Source: Sphingopyxis sp. Root154
GTDB taxonomy: Bacteria; Pseudomonadota; Alphaproteobacteria; Sphingomonadales; Sphingomonadaceae
NCBI RefSeq assembly: GCF_001427105.1
Contig: NZ_LMGI01000001.1
Location: 558,001-622,000, forward strand
Direction of reading: 5' to 3'
DNA length: 64,000 nucleotides
Position numbers and translations under genes: made by a program. Positions 44,254 through 52,356 of this stretch are shown here, one piece after another. The number at the start of each line of letters is the position of its first letter. Positions within the stretch are counted from its first letter, which is position 1. A model generated the notes under the pieces. The model was given only the letters and a program-made list of their open reading frames with translations. It was not told where the DNA came from and did not search any database.

Positions 44254-44883
44254 CTAGACTTCGATGCCTTCCGCCAACGTCAGGGCATCTTCCACATCAA
44301 CGCCGAGGTATCGCACCGTGTTTTCAATTTTGGTGTGGCCTAGAAGAATTTGTACGGCGCGCAAATTCCCAGTCGCCTTGTAGATAATCGACGCCTTCGT
44401 TCTCCGGAGCGAATGTGTTCCATAGTCTTCGCTTCGTAGGCCGACCGCGGTGACCCACTCATCAACAAGCCGCGCATATTGCCGCGTGCTCATATGGGCA
44501 GAGTGGTCGATACGGCTGGGGAACGCATAGTCCTCGATCGCTCCGCCGCGCCGCTCGAGCCATGCCAAGAGACTTCCGCGCGCGTCCGACATTATTTCGA
44601 ATTGAACTGGTCGGCCCGTCTTCTGCTGAACTACGATTGCCCGCGTTCGCAACTCTCCACCTGTCACCAAGTCGCCGATCTTGATCTTCACCAGATCACA
44701 GCCCCGCAGTTTGCTGTCGATCGCAAGATCGAACAGCGCCCGGTCTCGAAGTCGGTGCTCGCGATCGAGATGAAAGCGAATGGCCCAAATCTGACGTGGT
44801 TTCAGTGGGCGCTTTGTTCCAACCTTCCTGCCGGCATTCCACGCCGGACGTGGTATCGAATAGTCAAATTCTGACCTTCCCAT
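44254..44883 (-). CDS. Small tyrosine recombinase/integrase, copy 1
   Basis: This is a 209-aa catalytic-domain-only member of the phage-integrase family. Active residues are Arg60 (SKLRGCD), Lys88 (QQKTGRP), His157-x-x-Arg160 (THSLRR), His183 (LGHTK) and nucleophile Tyr192 (VRYLGV). There is no separate core-binding domain beyond the first 30 residues, which start MGRSEFDYSIPRPAWNAGRK. ATG 44883 matches copy 2; the frame runs on upstream, but that part belongs to the antisense of LysR. About 95 percent of residues match copy 2 at 51562-52191 by eye count (11 differences). It is probably functional and linked to the adjacent repeat. Confidence 0.93.
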   Translation of the reverse strand: MGRSEFDYSIPRPAWNAGRKVGTKRPLKPRQIWAIRFHLDREHRLRDRALFDLAIDSKLRGCDLVKIKIGDLVTGGELRTRAIVVQQKTGRPVQFEIMSDARGSLLAWLERRGGAIEDYAFPSRIDHSAHMSTRQYARLVDEWVTAVGLRSEDYGTHSLRRTKASIIYKATGNLRAVQILLGHTKIENTVRYLGVDVEDALTLAEGIEV

Positions 44884-45043
44884 GATCGTTCTCCTGCGGC
44901 CAACACAGCCGAGGAAGAAACGCTTCAAACTCACAGGTCGGACAGCAGTCGCCTGCCAGATCTTATACGGGGGACGGTCAACGCTCGACCGATCCACTCG
45001 CCGCCTGTAGCATCCCCACATTAAACCAGCATTCGGATGGGCG

Positions 45044-45973
45044 ATGGATCGCATCGACGCGATGAAGATATTTGTGACGGCGGTCGACGAGGGCAGCCTC
45101 GCGGGCGCAGCGCGTCGCCTTCGCCGTTCGCCGACGGCGATCAGCCGCGCGATCGCGTCGCTGGAGGCGCATGTCGGCGCGGAACTGCTCCACCGCACGA
45201 CGCGCAGCATCCGCCTTAGCGACACAGGCCAGCACTATGCGGCATCGTGCCGCCGCATTCTAGCCGAGCTGGAGGAGGCGGATCTGCTCGCCGGGGGCGA
45301 GCGTGCGGCACCGCGCGGGCTGCTGACGCTCACCGCGCCGCCAATCAGCGGTGAGGAAATATTGCGCCCCATCCTCGATGAGTTCCTCGATGCCTATCCG
45401 CTGGTCACGGCGCGCCTGCTTCTGGTCGACCGGTCGGTCAACCTGATCGACGAAGGGGTCGATATCGCGCTGCGGGTCGCGGAGCTCCCTGACTCGTCGC
45501 TGCTCGCAACGCGGGTCGGAGACGGGGTACGCCGGGTCATCGTTGCGGCGCCGCATTATCTGGCGCAGCACCCACCGATCAAAGCGCCCGCCGATATCGT
45601 CGGGCACCAGATCATATCGCTGACCCATTTCGGTCTGGAATCCTGGGCCTTCGCGGCCGCCGGAAAATCCGGCGCCACGCGGACCGTTCACTTCGCGCCC
45701 CGCCTCATCGTCAACAGCGTGCGCGCAGCGGTGGCGTCAGCGGTGGCGGGCGGCGGATTGACGCGGGTCTATTCCTATCATGTCGCGCACGAAGTGAAGG
45801 CGGGGCGGCTGCAGGTCGTGCTTGCCGACGCCGAACCACCGGTCCAGCCGGCGCATCTGCTGACTCCGGCCGGGCGCCGGTCGGTACCGAAGGTCCGCGC
45901 CTTCATCGATTTTGCAGCACCGCGGCTGCGTGCCGCGTTCAACCGGTTGGCTCTCGACGCTCGCAAGCTTTAG
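45044..45973 (+). CDS. LysR-family regulator (AaeR/CrgA-like), first in cassette
   Basis: This is a 309-aa regulator. The HTH runs MDRIDAMKIFVTAVDEGSLA to SRAIASLEAHVGAELLHRTT (residues 1-60), then an effector domain to residue 300. It starts 160 nt from the divergent recombinase 1. The next gene, an SDR, is co-oriented after about 150 nt containing the palindrome AATCTA-TC-TAGATT, so the regulator probably controls the SDR-tautomerase pair. A hairpin ATGCCG/CGGCAT (45980-45996) follows the stop. Confidence 0.92.
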   Translation: MDRIDAMKIFVTAVDEGSLAGAARRLRRSPTAISRAIASLEAHVGAELLHRTTRSIRLSDTGQHYAASCRRILAELEEADLLAGGERAAPRGLLTLTAPPISGEEILRPILDEFLDAYPLVTARLLLVDRSVNLIDEGVDIALRVAELPDSSLLATRVGDGVRRVIVAAPHYLAQHPPIKAPADIVGHQIISLTHFGLESWAFAAAGKSGATRTVHFAPRLIVNSVRAAVASAVAGGGLTRVYSYHVAHEVKAGRLQVVLADAEPPVQPAHLLTPAGRRSVPKVRAFIDFAAPRLRAAFNRLALDARKL

Positions 45974-46006
45974 GCCATTATGCCGTTAATCGGCATTATG
46001 TCTGTC

Positions 46007-46020
46007 AATCTATCTAGATT
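46007..46020. promoter_or_regulatory. Palindrome AATCTA-TC-TAGATT upstream of the SDR-tautomerase pair
   Basis: Perfect 6-bp arms separated by 2 nt lie about 105 nt before the SDR start, with a second palindrome CCTAGATAGG at 46040-46049. The AATCTA half-site is shared with the LysR site at 32177-32190. They are likely LysR-type operators for the preceding regulator. Confidence 0.5.
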
Positions 46021-46123
46021 ATCACGGAAAACGACCTGCCCTAGATAGGCCCTGTCGACGCGGAATGCGTCGGCCGGACCAATGAAATTTGGCCCGCATT
46101 CATCCGAAGAAAGGTCAAATATC

Positions 46124-46834
46124 ATGAGCAATGGAAAGAAAGTCGTCGTCATCACCGGCGCATCACAGGGGATCGGCGCGGCCCTCGTCAGCGCCTATCT
46201 TGATCGCAACTATCGCGTCGTCGCGACGTCGCGGTCGATCCAGCCCTCGAACAATCCCGACGTCCTGACGATTGTCGGCGACATCGGCGATCCCGAAACC
46301 GGGCCGCGCGTGATCGCCGCAGCGATCGAAACATTCGGTCGCGTCGACACGCTGGTCAATAACGCCGGCATCTTCCTCGCCGGTCCGTTCACCGATTACA
46401 GCGCGCAGCAATATGCCGATGTCGTTTCGACCAACATCAACGGGTTCTATTACATCACCCAGGCTGCGATTGCGGCGATGGAAAAGCTCGGCCGCGGTCA
46501 CATCGTCAGCATCACGACGAGCCTCGTCGATCATGCGCTGTCGCAGGTGCCGTCGGTCCTCGCTTCGCTGTCGAAGGGTGGCATCAACGCCGCGAGCAAA
46601 AGCCTCGCCATCGAATATGCGACGCGTGGTATCCGCGTGAATGCCGTATCGCCGGGTGTGATCAAGACGCCGATGCACACCCCCGAAACCCACGACTTTC
46701 TGTCGGCGCTGCACCCCGTCGGGCGGATGGGCGATATTACGGACATCGTCGAGGCCGTGCTGTATCTTGAAAGCGCCGGTTTCGTGACGGGCGAAATCCT
46801 CCATGTCGATGGCGGCCAGTCAGCCGGCCACTGA
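46124..46834 (+). CDS. SDR-fold protein lacking the catalytic Tyr
   Basis: This is a 236-aa short-chain dehydrogenase fold. It has the cofactor motif TGASQGIG (about residues 11-18), NNAGIF, and SITTSLV for the Ser region. Where YxxxK is expected the sequence is LASLSKGG: the Lys is present but Ala sits in the Tyr position. The rest (AIEYATRGIRVNAVSPGVIK, closing ILHVDGGQSAG) is normal. So the fold and NAD(P) site look intact but classical oxidoreductase chemistry is doubtful. ATG 46124 has AAAGG upstream. It is followed after 25 nt by a tautomerase. Confidence 0.9.
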   Translation: MSNGKKVVVITGASQGIGAALVSAYLDRNYRVVATSRSIQPSNNPDVLTIVGDIGDPETGPRVIAAAIETFGRVDTLVNNAGIFLAGPFTDYSAQQYADVVSTNINGFYYITQAAIAAMEKLGRGHIVSITTSLVDHALSQVPSVLASLSKGGINAASKSLAIEYATRGIRVNAVSPGVIKTPMHTPETHDFLSALHPVGRMGDITDIVEAVLYLESAGFVTGEILHVDGGQSAGH

Positions 46835-46859
46835 TCCGGCGAGAGCGAGGAGACAGATC

Positions 46860-47096
46860 ATGCCGATCGTAACCGTACAAGTCACCAAGGAGGGCACCGA
46901 AGCCGGTGTCGACCATGTGACCCCCGAGCAGAAAGCCGCTATCTATAAGGGAATGAGCCAGGTTCTGTTCGACGTGCTCAAAAAGCCCCCCGAATGGACT
47001 TGGGTCATCTTCCAGGAGGTCGAGATGGAGGACTGGGGCTGGGGTGGAATGCCCGTCGCCGAATATCGCAAGAAGCTTGCAGGACCCCCCGGCTGA
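46860..47096 (+). CDS. 4-oxalocrotonate tautomerase-family protein
   Basis: This is a 78-aa protein. After Met removal the N-terminal Pro (MPIVTVQVTKEG) is the catalytic base of this superfamily. The TPEQKAAIYKGMSQVLFDVL helix and WTWVIFQEVEMEDWGWGG strand are typical of the larger tautomerase-like group. The ATG follows GAGGAG. It acts on keto-enol isomerisation or similar chemistry. It pairs with the preceding SDR in one operon, with a real substrate unknown. Confidence 0.88.
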   Translation: MPIVTVQVTKEGTEAGVDHVTPEQKAAIYKGMSQVLFDVLKKPPEWTWVIFQEVEMEDWGWGGMPVAEYRKKLAGPPG

Positions 47097-47237
47097 GTTT
47101 CGTCAACCTCCCCCCGAAAACACCCGTCATCGATCGCCGATGGCGGGTGTTTGGTTGAGACGCGCGCGGCAAGCGCTTGCCGCTGTGACGGCCGGACAAA
47201 CTCCGCTATTCTGCGTGCGGGCAAGAAAGGGAGACAG

Positions 47238-48140
47238 ATGGATCGGCTCGATGCCATGCGGGTCATTCTGGCGGTCGTCGACGCGGGCAGTCTGTCCGCG
47301 GGAAGCCGCAAGCTGAATGCGCCGCTCCCCAGCGTCAGCCGCAAAGTCGCAGAGCTTGAGCGCCATCTCGGCACAAACCTTCTCGTCCGCACCAGTCGCA
47401 ATATCCAACTTACCGATGCGGGGCGCGATTATGTCGAAGCTGCGCGGCGGATCATCGCCGACCTCGACGAAGCCGAACGGCGCGCATCGGGCGAATATAG
47501 CACCCCGCGCGGCGAACTGACGGTCACCATGCCGGTCGAATTTGGCGCACGCCATGTGATGCCGATCGCGCTGTCGTTCATGGCCGAATATCCCGAAGTC
47601 ACCCTCAACCTCATCGCCTCCGACCGGCGCACCCATATCGTCGATGAACATATCGACGTCGCAATCCGCCTAGGCCATCTGGCCGACAGCGCTCTCTATG
47701 CGGTCAAGACAGGCGACTTTCGCCTGATCACATGCGCCAGTCCCGACTATCTCGAGCGGCGTGGCACACCGACCGATCCGCGCGAATTGTCCGCGCACGA
47801 TGGCATCCTCTTCGGGACCCAGCAGATGTTCTGGACCTATCGCATCGACGGCGAGGACATGATCTGCGCGCCGCGGACGCGGATTGCCGTCAACAGCGCC
47901 GCGGGCAATCTCGCGGCGGCACTTCGCGGCATCGGGGTCGCGCGTCTCTTCGATTATCAGCTATCGGGGCAGATCCAATCGGGAGCGCTCGTTCACGTGC
48001 TTACCGACGGCGATAGCGAGCCGCGCCCGGTGCATATCGTCTATCCGCGCCAAGGGCTGCTGCCGCTTAAGGTGCGCGCCTTTATCGACTGGGCAACGCC
48101 CCAGCTGCGCGCCGCCTGCAAGGGTTTTGACTGCCCCTGA
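47238..48140 (+). CDS. LysR-family regulator, second in cassette
   Basis: This is a 300-aa regulator with an HTH at residues 1-60 (MDRLDAMRVILAVVDAGSLS, SVSRKVAELERHLGTNLLVR), of the same subgroup as those at 32207 and 45044. The effector domain is complete. AAAGGGAG precedes ATG 47238; the longer frame to 47151 lacks a ribosome site. It is followed after 137 nt by a run of co-oriented genes (SDR, Ohr, hydrolase, cupin, DUF6130-like) that it may control. Confidence 0.92.
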   Translation: MDRLDAMRVILAVVDAGSLSAGSRKLNAPLPSVSRKVAELERHLGTNLLVRTSRNIQLTDAGRDYVEAARRIIADLDEAERRASGEYSTPRGELTVTMPVEFGARHVMPIALSFMAEYPEVTLNLIASDRRTHIVDEHIDVAIRLGHLADSALYAVKTGDFRLITCASPDYLERRGTPTDPRELSAHDGILFGTQQMFWTYRIDGEDMICAPRTRIAVNSAAGNLAAALRGIGVARLFDYQLSGQIQSGALVHVLTDGDSEPRPVHIVYPRQGLLPLKVRAFIDWATPQLRAACKGFDCP

Positions 48141-48277
48141 CCCGACCCTTGCCGCGATTGAGAGGCTCGCTCTCGCTTTCGCCCGCTACCGGCATTTTCC
48201 CGCACGACTAAATCGTTCTGGTCCGCCCCGTCCATCACGGCCGGTCGGCGTCCATCCCTTGTTGGAAAGGAAGAACG

Positions 48278-49072
48278 ATGAACGAAGCAAAGGGCACCGC
48301 CCTCATTACCGGAGCGTCGAGTGGAATTGGCGCGCTTTACGCCGATCGCCTGGCTCGCCAATGCTATGACCTGATCCTTGTCGCGCGCAACGCCACCAAA
48401 CTCGAGCGCGTGGCACAAGCGATCCGCGAAGCCACCGGCCGCCAGATCGACACGCTGCCCGCCGACCTGACGAACACCGCCGATCTTCGGCTCGTCGAAG
48501 CCCGGCTCGCGAACGACCGCAGCATCACCTTGCTGGTCAACAATGCCGGGATCGGCTCGACCGCTCGCGCCCTTGACGCCGACGTCGATACAATGAGCGC
48601 GATGGTATCGCTCAATGTCGAGGCGCTGATGCGCCTGACCTATGCGGTCGTGCCTGCCTTTGTTGCGCGCGGCCGCGGCACGATCGTCAACATCGCCTCG
48701 ATCGTCGCGGTCGCCCCCGAGGTACTGAACGGCGTTTATGGCGGCTCCAAGGCCTTCGTCCTCGCCTTCAGCCAGAACCTGCGTCACGAACTCGACGGCA
48801 CCGGGGTCCATGTACAGGTCGTCCTGCCCGGCGCAACGGCGACCGACTTCTGGGACATCGCGGGCACGCCCGTCGAGCATCTTCCCGGCGAGATTGTCAT
48901 GCGGGCCGACCAGCTCGTCGATGCCGCGCTGACCGGCCTCGCGCGCGGCGAATTTGCGACCATCCCCAGTCTTCACGACGAATCCCACTGGGACGCCTTC
49001 GAGGCGGCCCGGCAGGCCATGGCGGGCGAATTGTCCACCAGCACCCCCGCGGCCCGATATCTGGCCGCTTGA
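48278..49072 (+). CDS. Short-chain dehydrogenase/reductase
   Basis: This is a 264-aa SDR of the classical DltE/YqjQ-like group. Cofactor site TGASSGIG (about residues 11-18), NNAGIG, catalytic Ser in NIASIVA, and the intact YGGSK Tyr-Lys pair (about 150-154). LPGATATDFWD is typical of this group, which acts on hydrophobic ketones or alcohols. The ATG follows GGAAAGGAAG. It is the first gene after the second LysR, followed by ohr after 27 nt. Confidence 0.93.
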   Translation: MNEAKGTALITGASSGIGALYADRLARQCYDLILVARNATKLERVAQAIREATGRQIDTLPADLTNTADLRLVEARLANDRSITLLVNNAGIGSTARALDADVDTMSAMVSLNVEALMRLTYAVVPAFVARGRGTIVNIASIVAVAPEVLNGVYGGSKAFVLAFSQNLRHELDGTGVHVQVVLPGATATDFWDIAGTPVEHLPGEIVMRADQLVDAALTGLARGEFATIPSLHDESHWDAFEAARQAMAGELSTSTPAARYLAA

Positions 49073-49099
49073 TCCCCGAAGCCTAGCAGGAGTAAAATC

Positions 49100-49510
49100 A
49101 TGTCACAGAATATCGTATATACCGGAAAAACCCACACCACCGGCGGCCGCGACGGCGCGTCGCGCAGCTCGGACGGCGAACTCGATATCGCGCTGTCGCC
49201 GCCCGGATCGAGCCGCACCGGCACCAACCCAGAACAGCTGTTCGCGGCCGGCTGGTCGGCCTGCTTCCTCGGCGCGATTGGCAAGGCTGCCAGCGAACAC
49301 AAATTGCGGCTGCCTGCTGACGCCGCCATCGACGCCGAAGTCGATCTTGCGCTGGACGATGGGGGCTTTTCTCTGATCGCGCGCCTCAACGTCAGCCTGC
49401 CCGGTATTGATCACGAAACCGCCGAAACGCTGACCGCCCGTGCACATGAGATCTGCCCTTATTCGAAAGCGACGCGCGGTAACATCGGCGTCGAGATCAA
49501 CGTCGTCTGA
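49100..49510 (+). CDS. ohr: Organic hydroperoxide resistance protein (OsmC/Ohr family)
   Basis: This is a 136-aa thiol peroxidase that reduces organic and fatty-acid hydroperoxides. Two redox cysteines are present, in GWSACFLGA (about Cys55) and EICPYSKATRGN (about Cys119). The substrate-side Arg is expected in the YTGKTHTTGGRDG loop. AGGAG lies 6 nt before the ATG. It sits between an SDR and an Asp-nucleophile hydrolase. The OhrR-like regulator at 33157-33633 could control it at a distance, but no matching palindrome was seen immediately upstream. Confidence 0.93.
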   Translation: MSQNIVYTGKTHTTGGRDGASRSSDGELDIALSPPGSSRTGTNPEQLFAAGWSACFLGAIGKAASEHKLRLPADAAIDAEVDLALDDGGFSLIARLNVSLPGIDHETAETLTARAHEICPYSKATRGNIGVEINVV

Positions 49511-49579
49511 AGCACCGAGAGCCGTCGCTCGCGTCATCTGACGGGACGCGACGGCTTCCACAGTGAAAGGATCTGATCC

Positions 49580-50545
49580 ATGTCGAAACTTCTTCCGACG
49601 ATCGCCGCCGCCGCGCTGGCGCTTGGCGCCTCGGTCGTCCCCGTCGCTACTCAGCCGGCGGATGCGCAAACCACGACCGAAATCGGCTATGTCGAAATCG
49701 ATCGTGACATCTCGCTGCGGCGCATGGTCGTTCGCGGCACCTATCCAAAAGGCATCGTCCTGTTGCTGCACGGCTTCCCCGAAACGATCCACGCGTGGCA
49801 GGGCGTGACGGATGAACTTGGCGGCGAATACGAGGTGCACGCCTTCGATTGGCCCGGCTTTGGGTTTTCGTCGCGTCCCTCCGCTGCGAGGTTCGGCTAC
49901 AGTCCGCGCGATTACGCGCGCGTTCTGCGGCATTATATCGACAAGGTCGGCATCGACCGGTCGAGGCTGATGATCTATGCGACCGACATAGGGGCGCTTC
50001 CGGCGCTTCTGGCCGCTCTCGACGAGCCCGATATCGCCCGGACAATCATCGTCGGCGACTTCGCGCCCTTTGACCGGCCGGATTATATGCAGGAGCGGTT
50101 GCAGGCGCTGAAGTCCCCCGAGACCGGCGAGCAGGTCCGCGCCCAGTTCAACGCGACGCGCGACGAGATCATCGAAAACGCATGGCGCCGCGGGTTCAAA
50201 CCCGAAGAGCAGTTTGGGATCTCCGCCATCTTCAAGGCGGACATGACCGCGGCCTGGAACCACGGCACTCTGACCACCGCCGACGCCTTCGCGCGCTATT
50301 ATTCTCATTTCACGCGCGACCAGAATTATTTCGAGGCCAGCCTCGGAAAACTGCAGACGCCGGTGAAAATCGTCTGGGGCGCGCGCGACATCTATATCGA
50401 CACGGCAATGGGAGTAGAATTCGCCGCACGAGCCGACTCGAAGATCAGCATTCTTCCTGGAATCGGCCACTATCCGCATCTCCAGAACCCGCGCGAGACC
50501 GCCGCGGAAATCCGATCGGCCATTGCCGACGCCGTCAGCAAATAA
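49580..50545 (+). CDS. Exported alpha/beta hydrolase with Asp nucleophile (dehalogenase/epoxide hydrolase-like)
   Basis: This is a 321-aa protein with a signal peptide (AAAALALGASVVPVATQPADA). HGFPETIHAWQGV is the oxyanion region. The nucleophile elbow reads YATDIGA, with Asp in place of Ser, as in haloalkane/haloacetate dehalogenases and epoxide hydrolases. WGARDIYID supplies the acid and GIGHYPHLQNP the His. AAAGGA precedes the ATG. A periplasmic location is unusual for this class. It is followed after 8 nt by a cupin gene in one operon with a DUF6130-like gene. The halide or epoxide substrate is unknown. Confidence 0.9.
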   Translation: MSKLLPTIAAAALALGASVVPVATQPADAQTTTEIGYVEIDRDISLRRMVVRGTYPKGIVLLLHGFPETIHAWQGVTDELGGEYEVHAFDWPGFGFSSRPSAARFGYSPRDYARVLRHYIDKVGIDRSRLMIYATDIGALPALLAALDEPDIARTIIVGDFAPFDRPDYMQERLQALKSPETGEQVRAQFNATRDEIIENAWRRGFKPEEQFGISAIFKADMTAAWNHGTLTTADAFARYYSHFTRDQNYFEASLGKLQTPVKIVWGARDIYIDTAMGVEFAARADSKISILPGIGHYPHLQNPRETAAEIRSAIADAVSK

Positions 50546-50553
50546 GGAAAGCG

Positions 50554-50985
50554 ATGATGACCTTTACCTCCCTCTTTGCAATTCTCGTCGCAGTCGCGCC
50601 GGCCAGTCCGTCGGCGACGCCGCCGGCGGGAGTCACACGCAGCAACCTTCAGCGGCATGATCTTTCAATCGACGGTCGCAAGACTATTCAGGCGCGCATC
50701 GACGTCGCTCCAGACGCGGTCGCGCCCTGGCATCGTCACCCCGGCGAGGAAGTTATCTACGTGATCGAGGGCACGCTGGAATATCAGCTCGAAGGGCAGG
50801 CGCCGGTCACAATCAAGGCGGGCGAGGTTCTGTTCGTTCCCGCAGGCGTCGCGCATATGGCGCGCAACCGAACCGCCGCCAACGGCGCCGAACTTGCAAC
50901 CTATATCGTCGAGAAGGGCAAGCCGCTCCTTGTCCCCGTTGATGAAGCAACGCTCGTGTCCAGCCGGCCGGAGAAATCCGAATGA
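50554..50985 (+). CDS. Exported cupin-domain protein
   Basis: This is a 143-aa single-domain cupin with an N-terminal export signal (MMTFTSLFAILVAVAPASPS). The first cupin motif PWHRHPGEEVIYVIEGTLEY carries the His-His-Glu metal ligands. The second, LFVPAGVAHMARN, supplies the last His. AAGGAAA precedes the tandem ATG. It may be a small metal-dependent enzyme or a ligand sensor. It lies in one operon with the Asp-nucleophile hydrolase before it and overlaps the DUF6130-like gene after it (ATGA). Confidence 0.9.
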   Translation: MMTFTSLFAILVAVAPASPSATPPAGVTRSNLQRHDLSIDGRKTIQARIDVAPDAVAPWHRHPGEEVIYVIEGTLEYQLEGQAPVTIKAGEVLFVPAGVAHMARNRTAANGAELATYIVEKGKPLLVPVDEATLVSSRPEKSE

Positions 50986-51449
50986 TCCGCGCAATCCTAA
51001 TCGCCGCCCTTGCTTTCGCTTCGCCCGCGACCGCGGCAGCCCAAAGTATCGAAGCCGGGCGCGAAGCATCGCAATTCGTGCCGGTAGAAAATGAGCCGCC
51101 CGCCGAACTGTTCGTCGATCCTCCGCTCGCCGGTCCGCTGGCGCGGGGCGCGACGATCATCCCCTACCGGACCGAGAATTTTCGCATCCTGCCGATTTTC
51201 GGCGCGACAGCGGTCGACGTTTCGCCGCGCGCCGGGCATCTCCACGTCAGCGTCGATGATCTGCCGTGGCGGTGGGCCGACGCCGGCGACAATGACGCGG
51301 TCGTCGTCAACGGCCTTCCCGCCGGTCCGCACAAGATCCTGATCGAACTCGCGACGCCAGAACATAAAGTTCTGACCGGAAAGTCGGTGACATTTGTCGT
51401 TCCAGCCTCGAAATCCGAAACATCCGACAAGCCGTTGCACGATCATTAG
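50982..51449 (+). CDS. Exported DUF6130-like protein
   Basis: This is a 155-aa protein with a signal peptide (AILIAALAFASPATAAAQ). It has a single beta-rich domain with the diagnostic phrases GHLHVSVDDLPWRWADAGDN and GLPAGPHKILIELATPEHKV, which I associate with DUF6130; its function is not known. The C-terminus is His-rich (LHDH). It is the last gene before recombinase 2, which is convergent, and its operon mates are a cupin and a hydrolase. Three exported proteins in a row suggest a periplasmic detoxification or sensing module. Confidence 0.85.
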   Translation: MIRAILIAALAFASPATAAAQSIEAGREASQFVPVENEPPAELFVDPPLAGPLARGATIIPYRTENFRILPIFGATAVDVSPRAGHLHVSVDDLPWRWADAGDNDAVVVNGLPAGPHKILIELATPEHKVLTGKSVTFVVPASKSETSDKPLHDH

Positions 51450-51461
51450 ATTGGTGAATTT

Positions 51462-51540
51462 GGCCGATTGGAGACAGGCGGCTTTTGGCGGCCAAACAAA
51501 GAGAGCGGACGTTCCAAGACAATTCAGAGCGCTCGCTCTC
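51462..51540. repeat. Structured repeat at the 3' end of tyrosine recombinase 2
   Basis: It includes GGCCGATTGGAGACAGGCGG, TTTGGCGGCCAAA (51484-51496) and the outer arms AGAGAGCG (51500-51507) and CGCTCTC (51534-51540). It matches the copy at 44140-44235 closely, including the central GGACGTTCC. It lies directly between the DUF6130-like gene and the recombinase stop. Confidence 0.65.
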
Positions 51541-51561
51541 AGGGATAGCAAGATTTGATAG

Positions 51562-52191
51562 TTAGACTTCGATCCCTTCTGCCAATGTCAGCGCATCTTC
51601 AACATCGACGCCAAGGTATCGGACCGTATTTTCAATCTTGGTGTGACCAAGCAGAATTTGCACAGCGCGGAGATTTCCGGTCGCCTTGTAAATAATTGAT
51701 GCCTTCGTTCTACGTAACGAATGTGTTCCATAGTCTTCGCTTCGGAGGCCAACCGCCGTTACCCACTCATCGACAAGGCGCGCATATTGCCGCGTGCTCA
51801 TATGGGAAGAGTGGTCGACGCGGCTGGGGAAAGCATAATCCTCGATCGACCCGCCGCGCCGCTCGAGCCAAGCGAGGAGGCTTCCGCGTGCGTCCGAAGT
51901 GATTTCAAATTGGACCGGCCGACCTGTCTTTTGCTGAGTAACTATCGCCCGAGTTCGCATCTCAGTACCGGTGACTAGGTCGCCAATCTTGATCTTCACA
52001 AGATCGCAGCCTCTGAGTTTGCTATCGATCGCAAGATCAAAAAGCGCCCGATCGCGGAGCCGATGCTCCCGATCCAGATGAAAGCGAATCGCCCATATCT
52101 GGCGTGGTTTCAGCGGACGCTTTGCACCAACCTTTCGACCAGCGTTCCACGCCGGGCGCGGAGGCAAACAGTCAAATTCTGATCGTCCCAT
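51562..52191 (-). CDS. Small tyrosine recombinase/integrase, copy 2
   Basis: This is a 209-aa protein almost identical to copy 1 at 44254-44883, with the same active residues (Arg60, Lys88, His157, Arg160, His183, Tyr192). The few changes lie at surface-like positions (residues 8-10, 23, 76, 78, 85, 98). At the DNA level there are many third-position differences, which indicates selection for function since the copies parted. A GGCCGAAGGAG-type leader precedes its ATG, as in copy 1. It lies just upstream of, and divergent from, the arsenic operon. Confidence 0.93.
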   Translation of the reverse strand: MGRSEFDCLPPRPAWNAGRKVGAKRPLKPRQIWAIRFHLDREHRLRDRALFDLAIDSKLRGCDLVKIKIGDLVTGTEMRTRAIVTQQKTGRPVQFEITSDARGSLLAWLERRGGSIEDYAFPSRVDHSSHMSTRQYARLVDEWVTAVGLRSEDYGTHSLRRTKASIIYKATGNLRAVQILLGHTKIENTVRYLGVDVEDALTLAEGIEV

Positions 52192-52321
52192 GATTATTCT
52201 CCTTCGGCCAGAATGGCCAAATGGAAAACGCTTTCGTCGAGCCGATGGCCAGACAGAGGGAGCCTTCTTCGCGGCAATCGATAATCAGCGTCGAAAACAC
52301 ATCGGGATTTTACGATAGGTG

Positions 52322-52355
52322 TTGACGGACGCAAACGCATCGAATAATTCCGATG
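52322..52355 (+). promoter_or_regulatory. ars promoter with overlapping ArsR-type operator
   Basis: TTGACG (52322-52327) and TAATTC (52345-52350) are separated by exactly 17 nt. The inverted repeat CATCG-N8-CGATG (52338-52355) straddles the -10 element, so ArsR bound there would block transcription. The arsR ATG (52357) is only 7 nt beyond the -10, so the transcript is probably leaderless, which fits the missing ribosome site. Confidence 0.7.
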
Positions 52356-52356
52356 A

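Larger units (their letters stand above)
44140..52191. mobile_element. Candidate recombinase-bounded gene cassette
   Basis: Two tyrosine recombinases in the same orientation, each with the same 3' repeat, bracket nine genes: two LysR regulators, two SDRs, a tautomerase, Ohr, a hydrolase, a cupin and a DUF6130-like protein. Direct repeats of this size could allow excision or arise from two insertions of one small element. The two recombinases differ at many synonymous sites, so this is not a recent duplication. The boundaries are a proposal. Confidence 0.35.

Noticed and set aside
44254..52191. Recent composite transposon with identical ends
   Set aside because: The two recombinase copies differ at many silent positions and no terminal inverted repeats or target duplications were seen, so only an older recombinase-bounded arrangement is proposed.
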